Shown here: positions 4,966-7,010 of the stretch, in pieces
Numbering within the stretch: position 1 is the first letter of the stretch
Layout of the letters: each line of letters begins with the position of its first letter
Source: Clostridia bacterium
Lineage (GTDB): Bacteria; Bacillota; Clostridia; Clostridiales; Clostridiaceae
DNA length: 7,010 nucleotides
Direction of reading: 5' to 3'
NCBI GenBank assembly: GCA_009930125.1
Contig: RZYZ01000105.1
Location: 1-7,010, forward strand
Program-made: the position numbers and the translations under genes
The notes under the pieces: generated by a model
Told to the model about the DNA's origin: nothing
The model's input: the letters and a program-made list of their open reading frames with translations, nothing else
Databases searched by the model: none

Positions 4966-6780
4966 ATGCAAAAGAAAATTTTACTGAGAAATGAAGTGGA
5001 CGAAAAGAGAACCTGGGATCTTTCCGCCATCTACGGAAGCGAGGAGGAAGTCCAGGAAGCGGTGAAGGAGCTGAAGGAGCTTACAGAGAAAATCGCATCG
5101 GAGTATAAAGGAAATCTCATCAATGCGGAGAACATCAATGGCTGTCTGGATGAGATGAGAAAAGTGAATGTGCTGAGCGGACTGATTTCCAGCTACAGGT
5201 TTCTTGCGGTCAGTGTGGATATGACAAACAATGAGAATCAGTCAAAGAGCATGGAAGCATCCAATCTGCTGTCCAAAGTGAAAAGCAGGCTTTCCTTTGT
5301 GGAGGGGGAGATTCTGGAGAATGATGAATCCGTCATCGAAAAGGCCATGGAGGAAAGTGAGGAGAACAGACATTATCTGGAAGATCTTCTGAGAGACAAG
5401 CCATATGCCTTGACCATAGAAGTGGAAAAAGCGCTGGCGACCCTTGCACCAGTCATGAACGCGCCCATGTCCATCTATAATAAAGCCAAGCTTCAGGATA
5501 TGGACTTCGGCACCTTCGAAGTGGAGGGAAAGGAATATCCGCTGAGCTTTGTGCTGTATGAAAATCATTACGATTACGACAACGACATGTTGGTCAGGCG
5601 TGCGGCTTTCGAAGCTTTTTCAAAGAAACTCAAGGACTATGAGCATACAGTGGCAGGGGTCTATCAGACTCAGGTTCAGAAAGAGAAAGCCATGGCGGAT
5701 CTAAAAGGCTTTGACAGCGTCATCGATTATCTGCTTTTTGACCAGAAGGTGACCCGGGAAATGTATGACCGCCAGATTGATGTGATCTATGAAGAACTGG
5801 CACCACACATGAGAAAATATGCGAAGCTTCTGAAGAAGATTCATGGCATCGAAAAGATGACCTTCAATGATCTGAAGCTTTCCGTGGATCCTTCCTATGA
5901 GCCGCCCATAACCGTGGAGGAGTCCAAAGCCTATGTTATGGACGGGCTGAAGATTCTGGGGAAAGAATATACGGAAATGATCGATCGAGCTTTCCAGGAG
6001 AGATGGATCGACTTTGTCCAGAACAAGGGGAAATCGACAGGCGCATTCTGCTCGAGTCCTTATGGAAGACATCCCTTCATCCTCATCAGCTGGACAGAAA
6101 GGATGAGAGAGGTGTTTGTGCTGGCCCACGAACTTGGCCATGCGGGGCATTTCTATCTGTCCCAGCAGAACCAGAACATTTTTGATTCCAGACCATCTCT
6201 GTATTTCATCGAAGCACCATCCACCATGAATGAGATGATCATGGCCAATTATCTGCTGAAGCAGAACGAGGAGAAGAGATTCAGAAGATGGGTGCTGTCC
6301 TCCATGATTTCAAGAACTTACTACCACAATTTTGTGACCCATATGCTGGAAGCGCACTATCAGAGAGAAGTCTATAAGATCATTGATGAGGGTGGAAGTG
6401 TTCATGCGAAGAAGCTCAACGAGCTGAAGAGGCAGACACTTGAAAAATTCTGGGGTGAAGAAGTGGAAATCAATCCAGGAGCCGAGAATACCTGGATGAG
6501 GCAGCAGCATTACTACAAAGGACTCTACCCCTATACCTACAGTGCAGGACTCACCATCGCCACAGAAGTATCAAAGCGAATTCTACGTGAAGGAGAAGTG
6601 GCTGTAGAAGACTGGAAGAATGTGCTGAAGACCGGCGGGAAAATGGATCCGGTGGAACTGGCAGCCATGGCAAAGGTGGATATCACTACAGACCAGCCTT
6701 TGAAAAACACCATTGCCTATATCGGAGAAATCATCGATGAAATTGAAAAACTCACAGAGGAACTGGGTGATCATCTGTAA
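4966..6780 (+). CDS. pepF: Oligoendopeptidase F (M3 family zinc metallopeptidase)
   Basis: A 604-residue cytosolic zinc peptidase of the usual PepF length (about 600), which cuts short peptides, commonly of about 7-17 residues, during peptide turnover. The N-terminal helical region opens with the family signature RNEVDEKRTWDLSAIYGSEE (8-27). The catalytic motif is HELGHAGH (388-395): zinc ligands His388 and His392, catalytic Glu389. The third ligand is Glu416 in FIEAPSTMNE, 28 residues after the first His, as in other PepF proteins. The C-terminal HYYKGLYPYTYSAGL (515-529) supplies the substrate-binding tyrosines of M3 enzymes. ATG 4966 is chosen because of the AGGAGG site and the extended -10 box just upstream. 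A longer reading from TTG 4900 would add 22 residues that mimic a signal peptide. All catalytic residues are intact. It appears monocistronic, and its role beside the acetyltransferase-like gene is probably independent. Confidence 0.97.
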   Translation: MQKKILLRNEVDEKRTWDLSAIYGSEEEVQEAVKELKELTEKIASEYKGNLINAENINGCLDEMRKVNVLSGLISSYRFLAVSVDMTNNENQSKSMEASNLLSKVKSRLSFVEGEILENDESVIEKAMEESEENRHYLEDLLRDKPYALTIEVEKALATLAPVMNAPMSIYNKAKLQDMDFGTFEVEGKEYPLSFVLYENHYDYDNDMLVRRAAFEAFSKKLKDYEHTVAGVYQTQVQKEKAMADLKGFDSVIDYLLFDQKVTREMYDRQIDVIYEELAPHMRKYAKLLKKIHGIEKMTFNDLKLSVDPSYEPPITVEESKAYVMDGLKILGKEYTEMIDRAFQERWIDFVQNKGKSTGAFCSSPYGRHPFILISWTERMREVFVLAHELGHAGHFYLSQQNQNIFDSRPSLYFIEAPSTMNEMIMANYLLKQNEEKRFRRWVLSSMISRTYYHNFVTHMLEAHYQREVYKIIDEGGSVHAKKLNELKRQTLEKFWGEEVEINPGAENTWMRQQHYYKGLYPYTYSAGLTIATEVSKRILREGEVAVEDWKNVLKTGGKMDPVELAAMAKVDITTDQPLKNTIAYIGEIIDEIEKLTEELGDHL

Positions 6781-6794
6781 TTTTAATAAAAGGT

Positions 6795-6845
6795 TTACAT
6801 ATTCTTGATGATTATTGATTTGATTTGCTTAATAATAGTATGTAA
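6795..6845. repeat. A+T-rich inverted repeat after pepF (possible weak terminator)
   Basis: TTACATA (6795-6801) pairs with TATGTAA (6839-6845), and inside it ATTATT (6811-6816) pairs with AATAAT (6831-6836). Five T residues follow at 6852-6856. The stem is almost entirely A/T, so as a terminator for pepF it would be weak. No better terminator is visible after the stop codon. Confidence 0.4.
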
Positions 6846-6903
6846 GAGAAGTTTTTATGGAAATGATATAGGAGTGATAGAAATTTCAGTAACTCGATGA
6901 GGA

Positions 6904-6998
6904 CCTGATCATTACAGGAATTGCGCCAGAAAGCCCATAGCGAGCTTGCCCGGCTTCAGCCGTGGGATGAATGGCGCTTGCGTGGCAAAATATATTGC
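6904..6998. other. Nested hairpin block, possible IS200/IS605-type element end (omega-RNA-like)
   Basis: A G+C-richer island inside A+T-rich intergenic DNA holds several nested pairings. They are CCTG/CAGG (6904-6907, 6915-6918), outer GCGCCA/TGGCGC (6923-6928, 6972-6977), inner CCCA/TGGG (6934-6937, 6963-6966) and the tight hairpin CGGC-TTCA-GCCG (6951-6962). A further one is GCAA/TTGC (6985-6988, 6995-6998). The AGAAAGCCCA ... GGCTTCAGCC ... TGGGATGAATGGCGC pattern resembles, from memory, right ends of IS200/IS605 elements, where the tnpB guide (omega) RNA finishes. No tnpA or tnpB is beside it, so it could be a gene-less remnant, the edge of an element beyond the window, or an unrelated structured RNA. 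Orientation is undecided. Confidence 0.4.
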
Positions 6999-7010
6999 AG
7001 CTTGAATCTC

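Noticed and set aside
6909..7010. Reading frames across the hairpin block, one open to the window end and one at 6901-7005
   Set aside because: Neither has a good start or ribosome site, and neither translation resembles a known protein. The nested inverted repeats explain the composition better. The frame open to the end cannot be fully excluded because the window stops.
1..7010. tRNA, rRNA, CRISPR array, known riboswitch or a defence/biosynthetic gene cluster
   Set aside because: No regularly spaced repeats, tRNA-like arms with CCA/T-loop signature, or aptamer core motifs were seen, and the genes do not form a recognisable functional cluster.

Overview
The window looks like ordinary chromosomal DNA of an anaerobic member of the Bacillota, most likely a clostridial lineage. 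The support is: strong AAGGAGG-type ribosome sites, TATAAT-type promoters, lipoprotein signal peptides of Gram-positive style, an oligoendopeptidase F and a small cytochrome b5-like heme-binding lipoprotein. No rRNA or protein marker is present that would fix the genus, so this placement is inference.

Six complete protein genes are visible. Two lie on the minus strand: a secreted acidic-linker lipoprotein (3-998) and an NfsA/NfrA-type FMN nitroreductase (1100-1837). The nitroreductase is transcribed first, and no convincing terminator separates it from the lipoprotein gene. The other four are on the plus strand: a Gfo/Idh/MocA-family NAD(P)-dependent oxidoreductase (1962-2927), a cytochrome b5-fold lipoprotein (3110-3481), a two-lobed GNAT-type acetyltransferase-like protein (3668-4789) and oligoendopeptidase F (4966-6780). 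The 124-base gap at 1838-1961 is a divergent promoter region serving the nitroreductase and the Gfo/Idh/MocA gene.

The plus-strand genes do not look like one operon. Each gap of 175-190 bases holds its own promoter-like sequence, and two hold a good hairpin terminator (3509-3528 and 4795-4838). Three of the four plus-strand genes have the same nine-base string TATAATGAA upstream. For pepF this is a perfect extended -10 box, which places its true start at ATG 4966 rather than at the upstream in-frame TTG 4900. The genes share no evident pathway. They are a loose collection of redox, surface and peptide-turnover functions.

The last 230 bases (6781-7010) carry no supportable gene. They contain a compact, more G+C-rich block of nested inverted repeats (6923-6977) that resembles the right end, or omega-RNA-like 3' end, of an IS200/IS605-type element, but with no transposase or TnpB gene beside it in the window. 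This is the most unusual structure here, and its identity is tentative. I found no convincing new multi-gene system.
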